From Candidatus Mailhella merdavium (lineage in GTDB: Bacteria > Desulfobacterota > Desulfovibrionia > Desulfovibrionales > Desulfovibrionaceae), in contig DWXS01000091.1 in assembly GCA_019119045.1 (NCBI GenBank), forward strand, positions 1-57,270: a stretch of DNA of 57,270 bases, in the 5' to 3' direction. Within the stretch, counting starts at the first letter, position 1. The number at the start of each line of letters is the position of its first letter. This document shows positions 43,388 through 52,903 of this stretch, in pieces. Under the pieces are notes generated by a model that saw nothing but the letters and a program-made list of their open reading frames with translations, did not search any database and was not told the DNA's origin. The position numbers and the translations under genes are program-made.

Positions 43388-44074
43388 ATGAAAAATCCGC
43401 ATATGCAAAATACCAAACTGGACGCCGTGTTCGAGGCGTATGAAAAGCTGGTGGCACAGACCGACGCCCTGTTCGGACGGGTACGCGAACAATTCCCCGC
43501 GGAAGTTTCGTGCAAGGCTGGATGCAGCGACTGCTGCCATGCCATGTTCGACCTTTCTCTGGTCGAAGCCATGTATATCAACCGCAAATTCAACGAACGT
43601 TTCGGTTTCGGCGCAGAGCGTTCCGCTGTTCTGGAAGCCGCTGGCGAAGCTGACCGCCGGGCTACCAGACTCAAAAAGCACTATTATCAGCGTGCAAAAC
43701 AGGGTGTAAGCGACGAAGAAATCATGCGTGAAGCAGGGCGGGATCGCATCCGCTGTCCGCTGCTCGGCCCCGACGATACCTGTCTGCTGTATGAATTCCG
43801 TCCCATCACCTGTCGCCTTTACGGTATTCCCTCGGTGATTCAGGGCAAAAGTCATGTATGCGGCAAATGCGCCTTCACTCCGGGGAAGGCCTATCCTACC
43901 GTCCAGCTCGACCGCATTCAGGACAGACTGGCAGATATGAGCAGGGATATAGCTCTTGCCGTCGGTTCCCGTTTCCGCGAACTGCATACGGTTTACGTCC
44001 CCCTGTCCATGGCGCTGCTTACCAAATATGACGACGCCTATCTCGGCGTGGGCGAAGCTCCGCGGGAAAACTGA
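43388..44074 (+). CDS. YkgJ-type cysteine-cluster protein
   Basis: A 228-residue protein of the CxxxCxxCC family (YkgJ/UPF0153). The first cluster motif is CKAGCSDCC (Cys42, 46, 49, 50), followed by RCPLL, DDTCLLYEFRPITCRLYG and HVCGKC. The family probably binds zinc or an Fe-S cluster; its reaction is unknown. A second ATG five codons in is also possible, since no Shine-Dalgarno sequence is clear before either. The next gene follows after 79 bases. Confidence 0.88.
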   Translation: MKNPHMQNTKLDAVFEAYEKLVAQTDALFGRVREQFPAEVSCKAGCSDCCHAMFDLSLVEAMYINRKFNERFGFGAERSAVLEAAGEADRRATRLKKHYYQRAKQGVSDEEIMREAGRDRIRCPLLGPDDTCLLYEFRPITCRLYGIPSVIQGKSHVCGKCAFTPGKAYPTVQLDRIQDRLADMSRDIALAVGSRFRELHTVYVPLSMALLTKYDDAYLGVGEAPREN

Positions 44075-44153
44075 GCTGTCGGAGTCATTCCGGTCGCAGC
44101 GTACGCAATTTTCTGCCTTTTCCGGAATAGTCTGGAATCAATAAGGATTTTTC

Positions 44154-44606
44154 ATGAATATCCCACACAGTCTTCCCGCATCTGCCTTTCGTGACGGCAC
44201 ACCGCAGAAGCTTTCTCCAGACGAAGAAAAACTCAAACGCGACCTGTACGAAAAAATCCCGGCCAGACGGCGTAAATTCATAGATCGCATCGGCTATGAC
44301 AACTGGGATCCCTTCACCAAGCCCAACGATCCCATGGAGATACGCACCGACGTATCGCACAGAACCACCCAGCAGCTCATCCGCGAATTTCTCCAGAGCC
44401 GTGCTGCGGCGGAAGGCAAGCGGCCGGAGTACAGCAACGCCTATTCCCAGGGTGCGCTGGAATGTGCCATTGGCGTCGTCAACCGTGACGATCGCTATCT
44501 CGGAATTTTTGACTTTGCCATCTGGTACCACGATCTCCTGACCCGCGAAGGTCATTTTCAGGACGACGGACAGCACAGCCCGAATGCACAGCAGCAGTCA
44601 GGCTAG
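44154..44606 (+). CDS. Conserved-looking hypothetical protein
   Basis: A 150-residue soluble protein I do not recognise. It is charged at the N-terminus (LSPDEEKLKRDLYEKIPARRRKF) and has aromatic-rich patches YDNWDPF and FDFAIWYHDLL. No cysteines, membrane segments or signal peptide. AAGGA lies 7 bases before the ATG, and codon use looks like that of its neighbours, so it is a real gene. It stands between the cysteine-cluster and TPR genes. Confidence 0.7.
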   Translation: MNIPHSLPASAFRDGTPQKLSPDEEKLKRDLYEKIPARRRKFIDRIGYDNWDPFTKPNDPMEIRTDVSHRTTQQLIREFLQSRAAAEGKRPEYSNAYSQGALECAIGVVNRDDRYLGIFDFAIWYHDLLTREGHFQDDGQHSPNAQQQSG

Positions 44607-44766
44607 GCCGCTTCTGGAAATACAGAAAACTGAATCGATCGGAGCTTCGTCCGGCCCCAGCGGGGGAGTTTCAGAATGCCGAGCCTGCCGTACTGTGTTA
44701 CGAATCACCGATTCCGACAGACACATACAACAAAAGCCGCCTTTTTCTGCGGCGCGGAGCGAACAC

Positions 44767-45390
44767 ATGAAAGAACGCTACGACGATATTGACGAATACA
44801 TCCGCGATCTTCAGGCTGAAATCAGCCAGAACGACCAGTGTGCCACCCACTATTACAATCTTGGAGTGGCTCTCCTTTCAAAAGGAGACTTTGTCGAAGC
44901 GGAATCCGCCTTCCTTGAAGCAGTGCGCAACTCTCCCCATCTGGCTGAAGCGTATATTCAGCTCGGCGGCATCTGTATGCAGCGCGGCGACCTTGAAGGT
45001 TGCATGCGCTACAACCACGAAGCTGCAAACTGCCGGGCCAAATTCGCCGTTCCGTGGAGCAACATCGGCTTTGTCCACCTCCAGCGCGGCGAAGCCGACG
45101 AAGCCGTAAAGGCTCTGGAAAAGGCTCTGCGCTGGGATCCCGAGTTTCTTCAGGCCCGTTCCACTCTGGCATCTGCCCTCTTCATGAAGGGTGATTACGA
45201 CGGCTGCATTGCGCAATGCAATGCTGTTCTGCGCAAACAACCGGCGTTCGGCCCTGCCTGGAACAATCTCTCGCTTGCATATTTTGAAAAAGGCGAATTT
45301 GACAAGGCCGTAGAATGTGCGGACAAGGCTCTTGAAGCGGGCTACGACGTTCCGGAAGCCTATCTTCAGGATCTGGCAGATCATCGCTGA
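44767..45390 (+). CDS. Tetratricopeptide-repeat protein
   Basis: A 207-residue protein made almost wholly of about five TPR units, each with the A/G-Y/F-A-P spacing (THYYNLGVALLSKGDFVEAE, AEAYIQLGGICMQRGDLEG, AVPWSNIGFVHLQRGEADEA, AFGPAWNNLSLAYFEKGEF). No signal peptide, so it is probably a cytoplasmic adaptor. The frame is open from 44584; the ATG at 44767 begins the recognisable protein and has CGGAG 9 bases upstream, partly within a GCCGC/GCGGC hairpin. Confidence 0.9.
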   Translation: MKERYDDIDEYIRDLQAEISQNDQCATHYYNLGVALLSKGDFVEAESAFLEAVRNSPHLAEAYIQLGGICMQRGDLEGCMRYNHEAANCRAKFAVPWSNIGFVHLQRGEADEAVKALEKALRWDPEFLQARSTLASALFMKGDYDGCIAQCNAVLRKQPAFGPAWNNLSLAYFEKGEFDKAVECADKALEAGYDVPEAYLQDLADHR

Positions 45391-45595
45391 TTAATATCGA
45401 TCCATAAGGTTGATGAAGTAACGAGGCAGTCCCTGACCTCCGCACGCGTTCTGCGCATGCAGTTCCATGTCAGGCGACTGCCTTTTTCATCCACAGAGGT
45501 ATTTTCAGGAAAAGGCATCGCCCTGTTTTTCCTTATTGCTCCACCACCATTCCGCCGTATGAAGGCGACATTCTTCTCCCTTCAAAGGTTTTTTC

Positions 45596-46690
45596 ATGTC
45601 CGACTATCATGCCCTTGCTCTCTTTTCCGGAGGACTTGACAGCATTCTTGCCGCACGACTGATTCAGAATCAGGGCTTGCGTGTTAAATGCCTGCACTTT
45701 ATTTCCCCGTTTTTCGGAAAACCCTCCCGCGTGCGTCACTGGGAAAAACTGTACGGGCTGGATATCGACATCGTTGATATCGGCGATCAGTACGCCGACA
45801 TGCTCGCCTCCGGCCCGGCTCATGGGTTCGGCAGCGTCATGAATCCCTGTGTGGACTGCAAAATTCTCATGATGCGCAACGCGCGCGAACGTCTTTCCCG
45901 ATATGGAGCAACATTTCTCATCTCTGGAGAAGTACTGGGGCAGCGTCCCATGTCTCAGCGTCGGGATACCCTCAACATCATCCGCCGCGATGCGGAGGCG
46001 CGAGACATCCTCCTGCGGCCGCTCTGCGCTCGGCATCTTGACCCCACAGAACCCGAACTTTCCGGTCTGGTAGATCGCGAACGCCTGCTGGGCATTTCCG
46101 GCAGAGGACGCAAGGAACAGCTGGAACTGGCGGAACGCTTCGGCATCGAAGAAATTCCCACTCCCGGCGGCGGCTGCATGCTGACGGAAAAAGAAAACGC
46201 CCGCCGTTACTGGCCCGTGCTGGAACATATTCCCGCGCCGAAAGCCGCTGACTTCCGGCTTGCCAATCTGGGAAGGCAGCTCTGGCTTCATGACGGCGAA
46301 CACCATTACTGGCTTTCCATAGGGCGCAATCAGGCAGATAATGAGCATTATGCTGCCCTGCGCCGCCCCGGAGATCTGCTGTTCAAGCTCGTGGGCTACC
46401 CCGGACCCCTGGCCATGGGACGCGCTTCCGCTCCCTGGCCGGCGCCTATCGTTCAACAGGCCGCGGCGCTTATGGCCTCATATTCCCCAAAGGCCCGTAC
46501 TGCGGGAGATAACGGCAAAACAGTACGCGTTCGCATCTCTGAATGCGCTCCCAACAAAGAAAGCGACCCTGTTGCAGAGGTGGAGATCACGCCGTCCCGG
46601 CAGACGGGCTTTGCCGAACCGGCATGGGAGGAAACACATCGGAAGCTGCTGGCTCTACGCAAACAGGGACAGATTTGCGGCAAAGGATAA
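45596..46690 (+). CDS. PP-loop ATPase with NFACT-R-like C-terminal domain (tRNA thiolation-like)
   Basis: A 364-residue protein. The ATP-pyrophosphatase loop SGGLDS (11-16) and the NPCVDCKILM motif resemble MnmA/ThiI-type tRNA thiolases. GGGCMLTEK holds a further Cys that could be the second catalytic residue. From about residue 220 on, DFRLANLGRQ, SIGRNQADNE, RPGDLLFK and YPGPLAMG look like an NFACT-R RNA-binding module. A tRNA thiouridine role is likely, but the target base is unknown. AAAGG precedes the ATG; a strong terminator follows. Confidence 0.85.
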   Translation: MSDYHALALFSGGLDSILAARLIQNQGLRVKCLHFISPFFGKPSRVRHWEKLYGLDIDIVDIGDQYADMLASGPAHGFGSVMNPCVDCKILMMRNARERLSRYGATFLISGEVLGQRPMSQRRDTLNIIRRDAEARDILLRPLCARHLDPTEPELSGLVDRERLLGISGRGRKEQLELAERFGIEEIPTPGGGCMLTEKENARRYWPVLEHIPAPKAADFRLANLGRQLWLHDGEHHYWLSIGRNQADNEHYAALRRPGDLLFKLVGYPGPLAMGRASAPWPAPIVQQAAALMASYSPKARTAGDNGKTVRVRISECAPNKESDPVAEVEITPSRQTGFAEPAWEETHRKLLALRKQGQICGKG

Positions 46691-46749
46691 GGAGAAAAAT
46701 TCCTGCCGAAAAAGGAATCCGCTGTTTCCAGACACCTGTCGGGAAGCGG

Positions 46750-46786
46750 AAAAGGGAGAAAGGCAAATGCCTTTCTCCCTTTTTTC
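46750..46786. terminator. Bidirectional terminator between the PP-loop and porin genes
   Basis: An 11-bp perfect stem (GGGAGAAAGGC 46754-46764, GCCTTTCTCCC 46769-46779) with an AAAT loop. T7 follows on the plus strand and T4 on the minus strand, serving both converging genes. Confidence 0.88.
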
Positions 46787-46834
46787 ATCCTAACAACACG
46801 AACGTGTCGTCATCTGCCCCTTCAGGGGCGAGAA

Positions 46835-48220
46835 TTAGAACGCGTAGGTGAAGTTCAGCGTACCGCGGAAGGCGTTGTCGAATTTGACATCACCCCACAC
46901 CTTCTCATCATAGTCGGTGACGAGGTAGGCGAGGAGCAGGTTGGCGGTCAGGTTTTCGTACAGCTTGTAGCTGCTCAGGAAGTCGATGGACCAAGCGGAA
47001 TCGGAGGTGGTCATGTAGCGGGCAGGACCGAAGTCAAGTGCCGGAGCATATCCGGTGTAAACGCGATTGGTGTTGTTGGTACCCTGGAAGTAGGTCACGG
47101 ACAGAGCATGGGTGAGGTCTTCCACGAAGGAGACGTTCTTCACACCAAGCTGCACGCCCCAGGTTCCGGCGGCGTTGCAGTTATCGATGGTGGCGGCCAG
47201 GAGGCCGTTGGCATCGAAGTAGATGGAAGAAGCGTTGAAGGTACCGCCGCCGTTGATGGACATGAAGCGGTTGCTGTCCTTGCTGTCGGCGTCGTCACCG
47301 GAGGCATACCAGCCCTTCAGGAAGGGGGTGGCGAAGCTCATCTTCATTTCCGCGCCCAGAGCGGCATACCAGCCCTGACGTTCGGCTGCACCTTCGGCGT
47401 CGTTGCCGCTGTACATGAAGTCAGCCGTGAACTTGAAGGGGTCGAACATGGTCAGTTCGCCGCCCAGGCCGACCCAGTACACGGTGCTGCGGGCTTCGGT
47501 ATCCGTACCAACGCCGACCATGTCGGAACCCTTAGCAGCATTACCGCGCAGACCAAGCAGGCCCCAGGGAGTAACCTTGAATCCGTCGCCGGCGACATCA
47601 ACAGCCAAGTAGGCGAGATCCACGCTGCTATGAGGAGCGTGAGCCCAATCCCACTTGTTCACGGTCGCGTTGGGACGCAGCCAGCCGAAGGTCACATCCA
47701 CCATTTCCGTGACAGGTGCGTTGACCAGCACACCGTCGATCGCGCCGTCGAACACAGGAGAATTGAAGGTATAGGAAGGCATGGCTACTTCCTGACGGCC
47801 CATACGCACCAGTACGTCAGTGGAAGGAACGAGCCAGTCGAGGTAGGCCAGACGGGCGGTCACGGCCTTACCGGTACCGCCGGTGCCGCTGGTGCCCCAG
47901 GTGTGATACTGGCCGGGATTATCTCCATCAGCGTTCCCGCCGTTGGCGGCTTCAAGCTGCACGCGGCCGGACACATATTCACTGGCAACCATGTCGAAGT
48001 TGATACGGATACGCTGAGCGGCGTTGAAGGAACCGTCGCTGCTGGCATTGGGATCGTACTTGCTGGCATCTTTGACCAGATAGTTGTTGTTGAACAGATT
48101 ATCGGCAAAGGAGAAAGAGGTCATCCACACGCCGGACACCTTCATGTCCACAGCGGACGCGCCGTTGGCGGCGGAAAACACCATTCCGGCTGCCAGAAGA
48201 AGCGTAACGAGCTTTTTCAT
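46835..48220 (-). CDS. Outer-membrane porin, Desulfovibrio type
   Basis: A 461-residue beta-barrel with a signal peptide (MKKLVTLLLAAGMVFSAANG, cleavage after GASA, residue 23). The mature start VDMKVSGVWMTSFSF and the many alternating strands, ending RGTLNFTYAF with a C-terminal Phe, fit the homotrimeric porins of Desulfovibrio. AAGGATG lies upstream of the ATG. It is probably highly expressed: it has a long AT-rich upstream region and its own terminator. Confidence 0.92.
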   Translation of the reverse strand: MKKLVTLLLAAGMVFSAANGASAVDMKVSGVWMTSFSFADNLFNNNYLVKDASKYDPNASSDGSFNAAQRIRINFDMVASEYVSGRVQLEAANGGNADGDNPGQYHTWGTSGTGGTGKAVTARLAYLDWLVPSTDVLVRMGRQEVAMPSYTFNSPVFDGAIDGVLVNAPVTEMVDVTFGWLRPNATVNKWDWAHAPHSSVDLAYLAVDVAGDGFKVTPWGLLGLRGNAAKGSDMVGVGTDTEARSTVYWVGLGGELTMFDPFKFTADFMYSGNDAEGAAERQGWYAALGAEMKMSFATPFLKGWYASGDDADSKDSNRFMSINGGGTFNASSIYFDANGLLAATIDNCNAAGTWGVQLGVKNVSFVEDLTHALSVTYFQGTNNTNRVYTGYAPALDFGPARYMTTSDSAWSIDFLSSYKLYENLTANLLLAYLVTDYDEKVWGDVKFDNAFRGTLNFTYAF

Positions 48221-48380
48221 GATACCACATCCTTAAAAAAATTTGAGTGAACCGCAGTTGCGGGCGTATTCACGAACCCCTATTCGTTCATACGCAAGTG
48301 TCTTATAGCCGCACCCCATGCTTCTGACAAGAGGTCTGGAGCATTTTTTGTAAAATTTTTTTATCATCCCTACAGAAAAC

Positions 48381-48398
48381 TGTGTATTTTTATACACA
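48381..48398. promoter_or_regulatory. Palindrome TGTGTAT-N4-ATACACA upstream of the porin
   Basis: A perfect 7-4-7 inverted repeat, 160 bases before the porin start in an AT-rich region (48340-48490). Its TGTG...CACA ends recall CRP/FNR-family half sites, but the spacing is not exactly canonical. A role in porin control is inference. Confidence 0.4.
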
Positions 48399-48482
48399 TA
48401 TAATAAAATAATATACTGATATTATTTATAAAAAAAATTTTTGTATTAAAAAAAATTTTTTTTGAATACAGCTTTTTTTCAT

Positions 48483-48511
48483 AAAAAAAACCCGCAATCC
48501 ACATTGCGGGT
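48483..48511 (-). terminator. Intrinsic terminator of the PilZ gene
   Basis: A 9-bp perfect stem (ACCCGCAAT 48490-48498, ATTGCGGGT 48503-48511) with a 4-base loop is followed on the minus strand by T7 (48489-48483). Confidence 0.88.
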
Positions 48512-48595
48512 ACGTAACAAATCGACATTTTTTCAAAATATTTTACTGCCTGTTATACAACTCCGACACCTGAAGGCAGCGATACTTCTGCCCGT

Positions 48596-49465
48596 TCACC
48601 GCGCTTCTTCCTTAAGCAGCCGGTTTCGTTCCAGCAAATACTGAAAAATCCAGAGCCCGATGGCGGGTACCCCACCCTCCTTGTCCACTTTCAGCCAGAC
48701 GTTTTTATCCTCCCGCTCGCAAAGCCAGCGTTGAAAGCGCACGGCAAGGGCCTTGATCTTCTGCCGCTCGGACTCATTGACTCTTATGATGCTCCCCATC
48801 ACCGAAAGATGAGCAGGCTTTCTGCCTTGCACGGAAAAATCCCCTTTTATCAACAGAAGCTCCCGAGCATGGAGCGCGGGATACTCACGACAGGTTTCCA
48901 GCACTTCAAGGCGCATTCCTCCGGCGGAAATGTCTGCCAGCCGGACAGAGGCGTCTTCCATTCTTGTCCAGTGCAGACTGGGGGAAGAAGCATCGCCTCC
49001 GGAAGAGAGCTTTCCGTGCCAGACTGCAAATCCGGGGATGCTTTCCTTGTTAACGTCGACACGCACATTCGCACGACGCTGATTATGTTCCATGTACTCC
49101 GGCAGGGCAAAAAACAGGTATTGCCCGGACTCGTCTCTGCGTCCGCGCAAAACCCTTGCTTCAAAACTGCAGGGAACGCTCTTCCTGCCGCAACGAATGC
49201 TGAAGTACACCCGAGCATTTCTTCCCTGAGAGGGAAGAACAGGAACATCATCCAGCAGATTGACGATAAAACGCTGTCGATCCACAGCAACGCACACCGA
49301 ACGCAGCTGAGATGTCTGTCCGTGACCTATAAAGAAGTCAAGATGCAGACAGGAGCGCAGATCCATTGCATATTCAAGACAATACACAATGTAATCCGGA
49401 TCGTGGGGATCCCCGGCCAACAAATCTTTCTCTTCATTTTTCTGTTTGCGTGAAAATAGCTGCAT
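48596..49465 (-). CDS. PilZ-domain protein (YcgR-like c-di-GMP receptor)
   Basis: A 289-residue protein. The N-terminal part (about 30-115) resembles a YcgR-N flagellar-brake module. The PilZ signatures follow: QRRANVRV (Arg130, Arg131, Arg135) and DISAGG (Asp178, Ser180, Gly183), both needed for c-di-GMP binding. It probably tunes motility or surface behaviour in response to c-di-GMP; no flagellar gene is nearby. The ribosome site before the ATG is weak. Single gene with its own terminator. Confidence 0.85.
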   Translation of the reverse strand: MQLFSRKQKNEEKDLLAGDPHDPDYIVYCLEYAMDLRSCLHLDFFIGHGQTSQLRSVCVAVDRQRFIVNLLDDVPVLPSQGRNARVYFSIRCGRKSVPCSFEARVLRGRRDESGQYLFFALPEYMEHNQRRANVRVDVNKESIPGFAVWHGKLSSGGDASSPSLHWTRMEDASVRLADISAGGMRLEVLETCREYPALHARELLLIKGDFSVQGRKPAHLSVMGSIIRVNESERQKIKALAVRFQRWLCEREDKNVWLKVDKEGGVPAIGLWIFQYLLERNRLLKEEAR

Positions 49466-49612
49466 GGAAGTATTCTTGCCGTTTCGTTGGGTGAAAAGCT
49501 ATCAAAAGCCGCCTCAGGAAGTCCCCGTCTGTGTCTGCAGACACTCGAATTTCCACCTTCGGTACGGGAGCATTGAGAAAATATCTTCCTCTGACCCGCT
49601 CTTTTGTCAACC

Positions 49613-52600
49613 CTACTTTTGCCCCATGGGCGCGACGGCAAAGGAAAGCTGGCTGACCTTGCGTCTGACCCGACGTACGGGACGTATTGCCCGGAACATG
49701 CCGGGGTCAAACAGAGAAGAAACGGAAGATGCGGCAGTACGCCCGTACAGACTGCGTTCCGCAGCACAGGATGCAAATACCGCTTCCGAGGCCCGGGTAA
49801 TGCCGACATAAATAATTCTTGCCTCTTCCTGCATGTGTGCGGCCCATTCTTCCGCCGGACTTCCCTTTTCCGCTCCCCCCGCAGTTGCCCGCAGGGGAAG
49901 TATGCCCTCCTCCAGACAGGGCAGGAAAACGGCTTTGAATTCCAATCCCTTGGCTGCATGGATAGTCATAATCTGTACTCGTTCGGCCCGTGATTTTGCC
50001 AGCTCCAGCTCCCGCTGCAAGGCAACGGAAGCCAACAGAGCTTCCCAGTCGCGTCCAGCCTCGGAAAAGCTGCCTTCCAGCCCGCGAAAGGCTGCCGACT
50101 CAATAAACACCGGCGATAGCAGCCGGGCAATATCCTCTTTACGGGAAGAGGCGCACGAAACTTCCGCATGTTCCGTTTCCGCCCCAAAGGCCCTCACCAC
50201 TGCGTGCGGCCCCTCACGCCATATCTTTTCGGAGAGTTTCGCCAGGATATATACGGCAGATCCATTGGCCGCATCTTCTTCTCCGGGGCAATTCCGATCC
50301 GTATCAAGCCCTGCGCGCAAACGTAACACAGCTGCCTGTAACAGACATTCCACAGCCGGATCGTTCCAGAAAGCCTCCTCTTCCGGCACGGAACAGGGGA
50401 TCCCGCGTGCTTCAAGCGCGGCGCGCAACGGCGGTATCAGGGATTTCAGGCGTACCAGTACGGCAATATCGCCGGGGCTGCATGAGCCGGACGCAAGATG
50501 ACAACCGGCAAGTTCCTCGCGCAAATCTGCCTGCTGATGAGAAGTTCCGCCGATCAGATAGGAAACGCGATCGGCCACCCAGCCGGATTCGAAAACGCCG
50601 GAGGGAGCGGAAAGCCATTGCAGAGTAGCCCTTGCTCCGGGCAGACCGCGCAAGGTACCGCAGACAGCTCCGCCGCCCGGAGCCCGCTCCAGACAGGCAC
50701 GCCCGGCGTCCAGCACAGCCTGAGCCGAACGATAGCTCTCCGCAAGCGAGAGCGTCTCCAGCCCGGGCCACATGGCGCGAAGGGCCTGCTCCACATCGTG
50801 TTCCGCCCCCCGGAAGGAATAAATGGACTGATCCGGATCTCCGATCCCGAAGAAGCCCGCGCCGTCACAAGGCAAAAGCGCGCGCAGCAAGGCCAGTTGC
50901 AACGGGGAAAGATCCTGCGCTTCATCCACCAGCACATGCTTCCAGGGAGGCGTTGTTTCGCCGGAGCGCAACGCGACAAGCCATCTTTCCAGCAAATCGG
51001 TATAATCCGCCAGACCTCGTGCCGATTTCCATGCCTGATACGACTCCGCAGCTCGGCGCAGCTCTTCCGGCAGGGAAGCGACATTCATACGTTCGCGCGC
51101 AAGCGCACAGCTCCCCCAGGCCTCCGCACGCTCCCGGGCTTTCCACTGCGGGGGACAATTTGCGGCAAAAGCCCGACGCGCCGCGTCTTCCGGCAGAAGA
51201 AGGGGCGGTTCACCCGGCCACTGCTTCAGGGCAAGAGCATGCAGGGTATCTGCTTCTGGAAGCTCGCCTCCCCTCTCCGGGGCATGAAGGAACAGGGCAA
51301 GACGCTCGCGCAATTCTCCGGCGGCGCGCCGGGTAAAGGTCACAGCCGCGACATCCCGGGCAGAAATTCCCTGCTCCAGCAGATACAGGGCTCTTCCGGC
51401 GAGCGTGCGGGTTTTTCCCGCTCCCGGACCGGCCAGAACCAGCACAGGGTGCGGACGTTCCAGACCAGCCTGCAATGCCTCCTGCTGCGAACCGGAAAAT
51501 TGGGGACGAACGAATGAAGCGTCTTCCGATGGAGATTTTTCCTTTCTTTTTTCCTGTATCGTAGCCAGATCTCCGAGCAGATCTCCCTGCGCCTGCGGCA
51601 GACGTGTACGGCGGGCGCGCGGAACACGTTCCAGCAGGGAAGGTTCCATTTCTCCGGCGTCAAAAAGGCGGATTACTCCGTATTCTCCGTCATAGCCGCC
51701 CCGTCGGACAACTTCGCCTGCACGCATCCTCCGCAAGGCTTCGCCCAGTTCCGGCCAATATGCGGAAAGGTCGGAAAGAGGCGTATCTACAAGAATATCC
51801 AGTTCCGGCCCGAAACGCCGGATCAGCTCCGCCAGTTTCTGCCGGGGCTTTCGCGTTTTGGGGCCGCAGTGCAGCAATTCCCCCAGTATTTCCGCAAGAG
51901 GAATAAGCGAACGAAAGCCCTTTCCCGGACTGGGAGGAGCCGTGCGATCCGCCAGTTCCAGAACGCGGTGCAGCACGCCGACGGTCAGGGGCTTGCCGCA
52001 CACCGGACAGATATTGTTCAGTTTCATGCACTCCAGAGGTTCAAGCACGACATTGCACGCGCGATGTCCGTCCAGATGGTATTTGCCTTCGTCGGGAAAA
52101 AATTCCAGGGTACCCGCGTACCCGTCGTTTTCTCCCTTCAGGGCCGCAAGCATGCCGTCATAGGAAGGAAGACCGGAAAACAACGTAGCTTCACGCGCAA
52201 GATTTTCTCCGGAATGAGCGTCAGAACTGGACACCATGGTCAGCCGATCCAGCCGGCTCCAGCAGCGGTTCATGTCCGGATCGGAAGAAAGCCCCGTCTC
52301 CGCCGCAAAAATATGCGGCGTCAAATCTTCAAAACATTCCTCTGGAGAATCAAAACCGGATTTTGAGCCGAACAGGGAAAACCAGGGCGTCCAGATGTGC
52401 GCAGGAATCATAAAGGCACGGGGAATTTCCAGCACCATTTCCAAAAGATGCCGTACATCCAGGCCAAGAATGGGCCTGCCGTCCGAGTTCAGATTGCCTA
52501 CTGCGGCCAGTCTGGCGCAAAGCCTGTCCGCCGCATCGAAATCCGGAACATAAACAAGACTGTGAACTTTGCGGACGGAGCCGTTCTTCTTGTATATGGA

Positions 52601-52903
52601 ACTGATTTCCACCTCGAGAACAAAACGGGGAGGAACAGCGTTCACATCGGCAAGCTCGGGAATTTCCCGCTCCATATCGGCAGAGCCGAAGGGATTCTTC
52701 AAACGGTAGAAGCCGCTTTCCTCATCAGGAATCAGGGACGCCTTCAATTCCTCCCGCCAGACAGGATGTGTGAAATCTCCCGTAGCCAGCAGGTCTATTC
52801 CCTTGACTCCCGCCCAGGCGGCCAGATGCGGTACGGTAAGCTTTCCGCTGGTCGCCCGCGAAAAGCGGGAATGGATATGTAAGTCTGCTCGCCAGTTCTT
52901 CAT
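49613..52903 (-). CDS. EndoQ-like PHP nuclease fused to a UvrD/PcrA-type helicase
   Basis: A 1096-residue protein. Residues 1-~325 match EndoQ/YqxK-type PHP proteins: DLHIHSRFSRA (Asp7, His9, His11), GDFTHP (Asp43, His46), SSSDAHS near 226-231, and a zinc site from Cys283, Cys292, Cys299 and Cys302 followed by VGVLHRVLELADR. After a linker, residues ~465-1090 form a superfamily 1A helicase: Q motif FSGSQQEAL, Walker A AGPGAGKT (491-498), DEAQD (660-664), GDPDQSIYSFRG and VGITRA. EndoQ cuts DNA 5' of deaminated bases, so a combined nick-and-unwind repair enzyme is likely. AGGAG precedes the ATG. Confidence 0.92.
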   Translation of the reverse strand: MKNWRADLHIHSRFSRATSGKLTVPHLAAWAGVKGIDLLATGDFTHPVWREELKASLIPDEESGFYRLKNPFGSADMEREIPELADVNAVPPRFVLEVEISSIYKKNGSVRKVHSLVYVPDFDAADRLCARLAAVGNLNSDGRPILGLDVRHLLEMVLEIPRAFMIPAHIWTPWFSLFGSKSGFDSPEECFEDLTPHIFAAETGLSSDPDMNRCWSRLDRLTMVSSSDAHSGENLAREATLFSGLPSYDGMLAALKGENDGYAGTLEFFPDEGKYHLDGHRACNVVLEPLECMKLNNICPVCGKPLTVGVLHRVLELADRTAPPSPGKGFRSLIPLAEILGELLHCGPKTRKPRQKLAELIRRFGPELDILVDTPLSDLSAYWPELGEALRRMRAGEVVRRGGYDGEYGVIRLFDAGEMEPSLLERVPRARRTRLPQAQGDLLGDLATIQEKRKEKSPSEDASFVRPQFSGSQQEALQAGLERPHPVLVLAGPGAGKTRTLAGRALYLLEQGISARDVAAVTFTRRAAGELRERLALFLHAPERGGELPEADTLHALALKQWPGEPPLLLPEDAARRAFAANCPPQWKARERAEAWGSCALARERMNVASLPEELRRAAESYQAWKSARGLADYTDLLERWLVALRSGETTPPWKHVLVDEAQDLSPLQLALLRALLPCDGAGFFGIGDPDQSIYSFRGAEHDVEQALRAMWPGLETLSLAESYRSAQAVLDAGRACLERAPGGGAVCGTLRGLPGARATLQWLSAPSGVFESGWVADRVSYLIGGTSHQQADLREELAGCHLASGSCSPGDIAVLVRLKSLIPPLRAALEARGIPCSVPEEEAFWNDPAVECLLQAAVLRLRAGLDTDRNCPGEEDAANGSAVYILAKLSEKIWREGPHAVVRAFGAETEHAEVSCASSRKEDIARLLSPVFIESAAFRGLEGSFSEAGRDWEALLASVALQRELELAKSRAERVQIMTIHAAKGLEFKAVFLPCLEEGILPLRATAGGAEKGSPAEEWAAHMQEEARIIYVGITRASEAVFASCAAERSLYGRTAASSVSSLFDPGMFRAIRPVRRVRRKVSQLSFAVAPMGQK

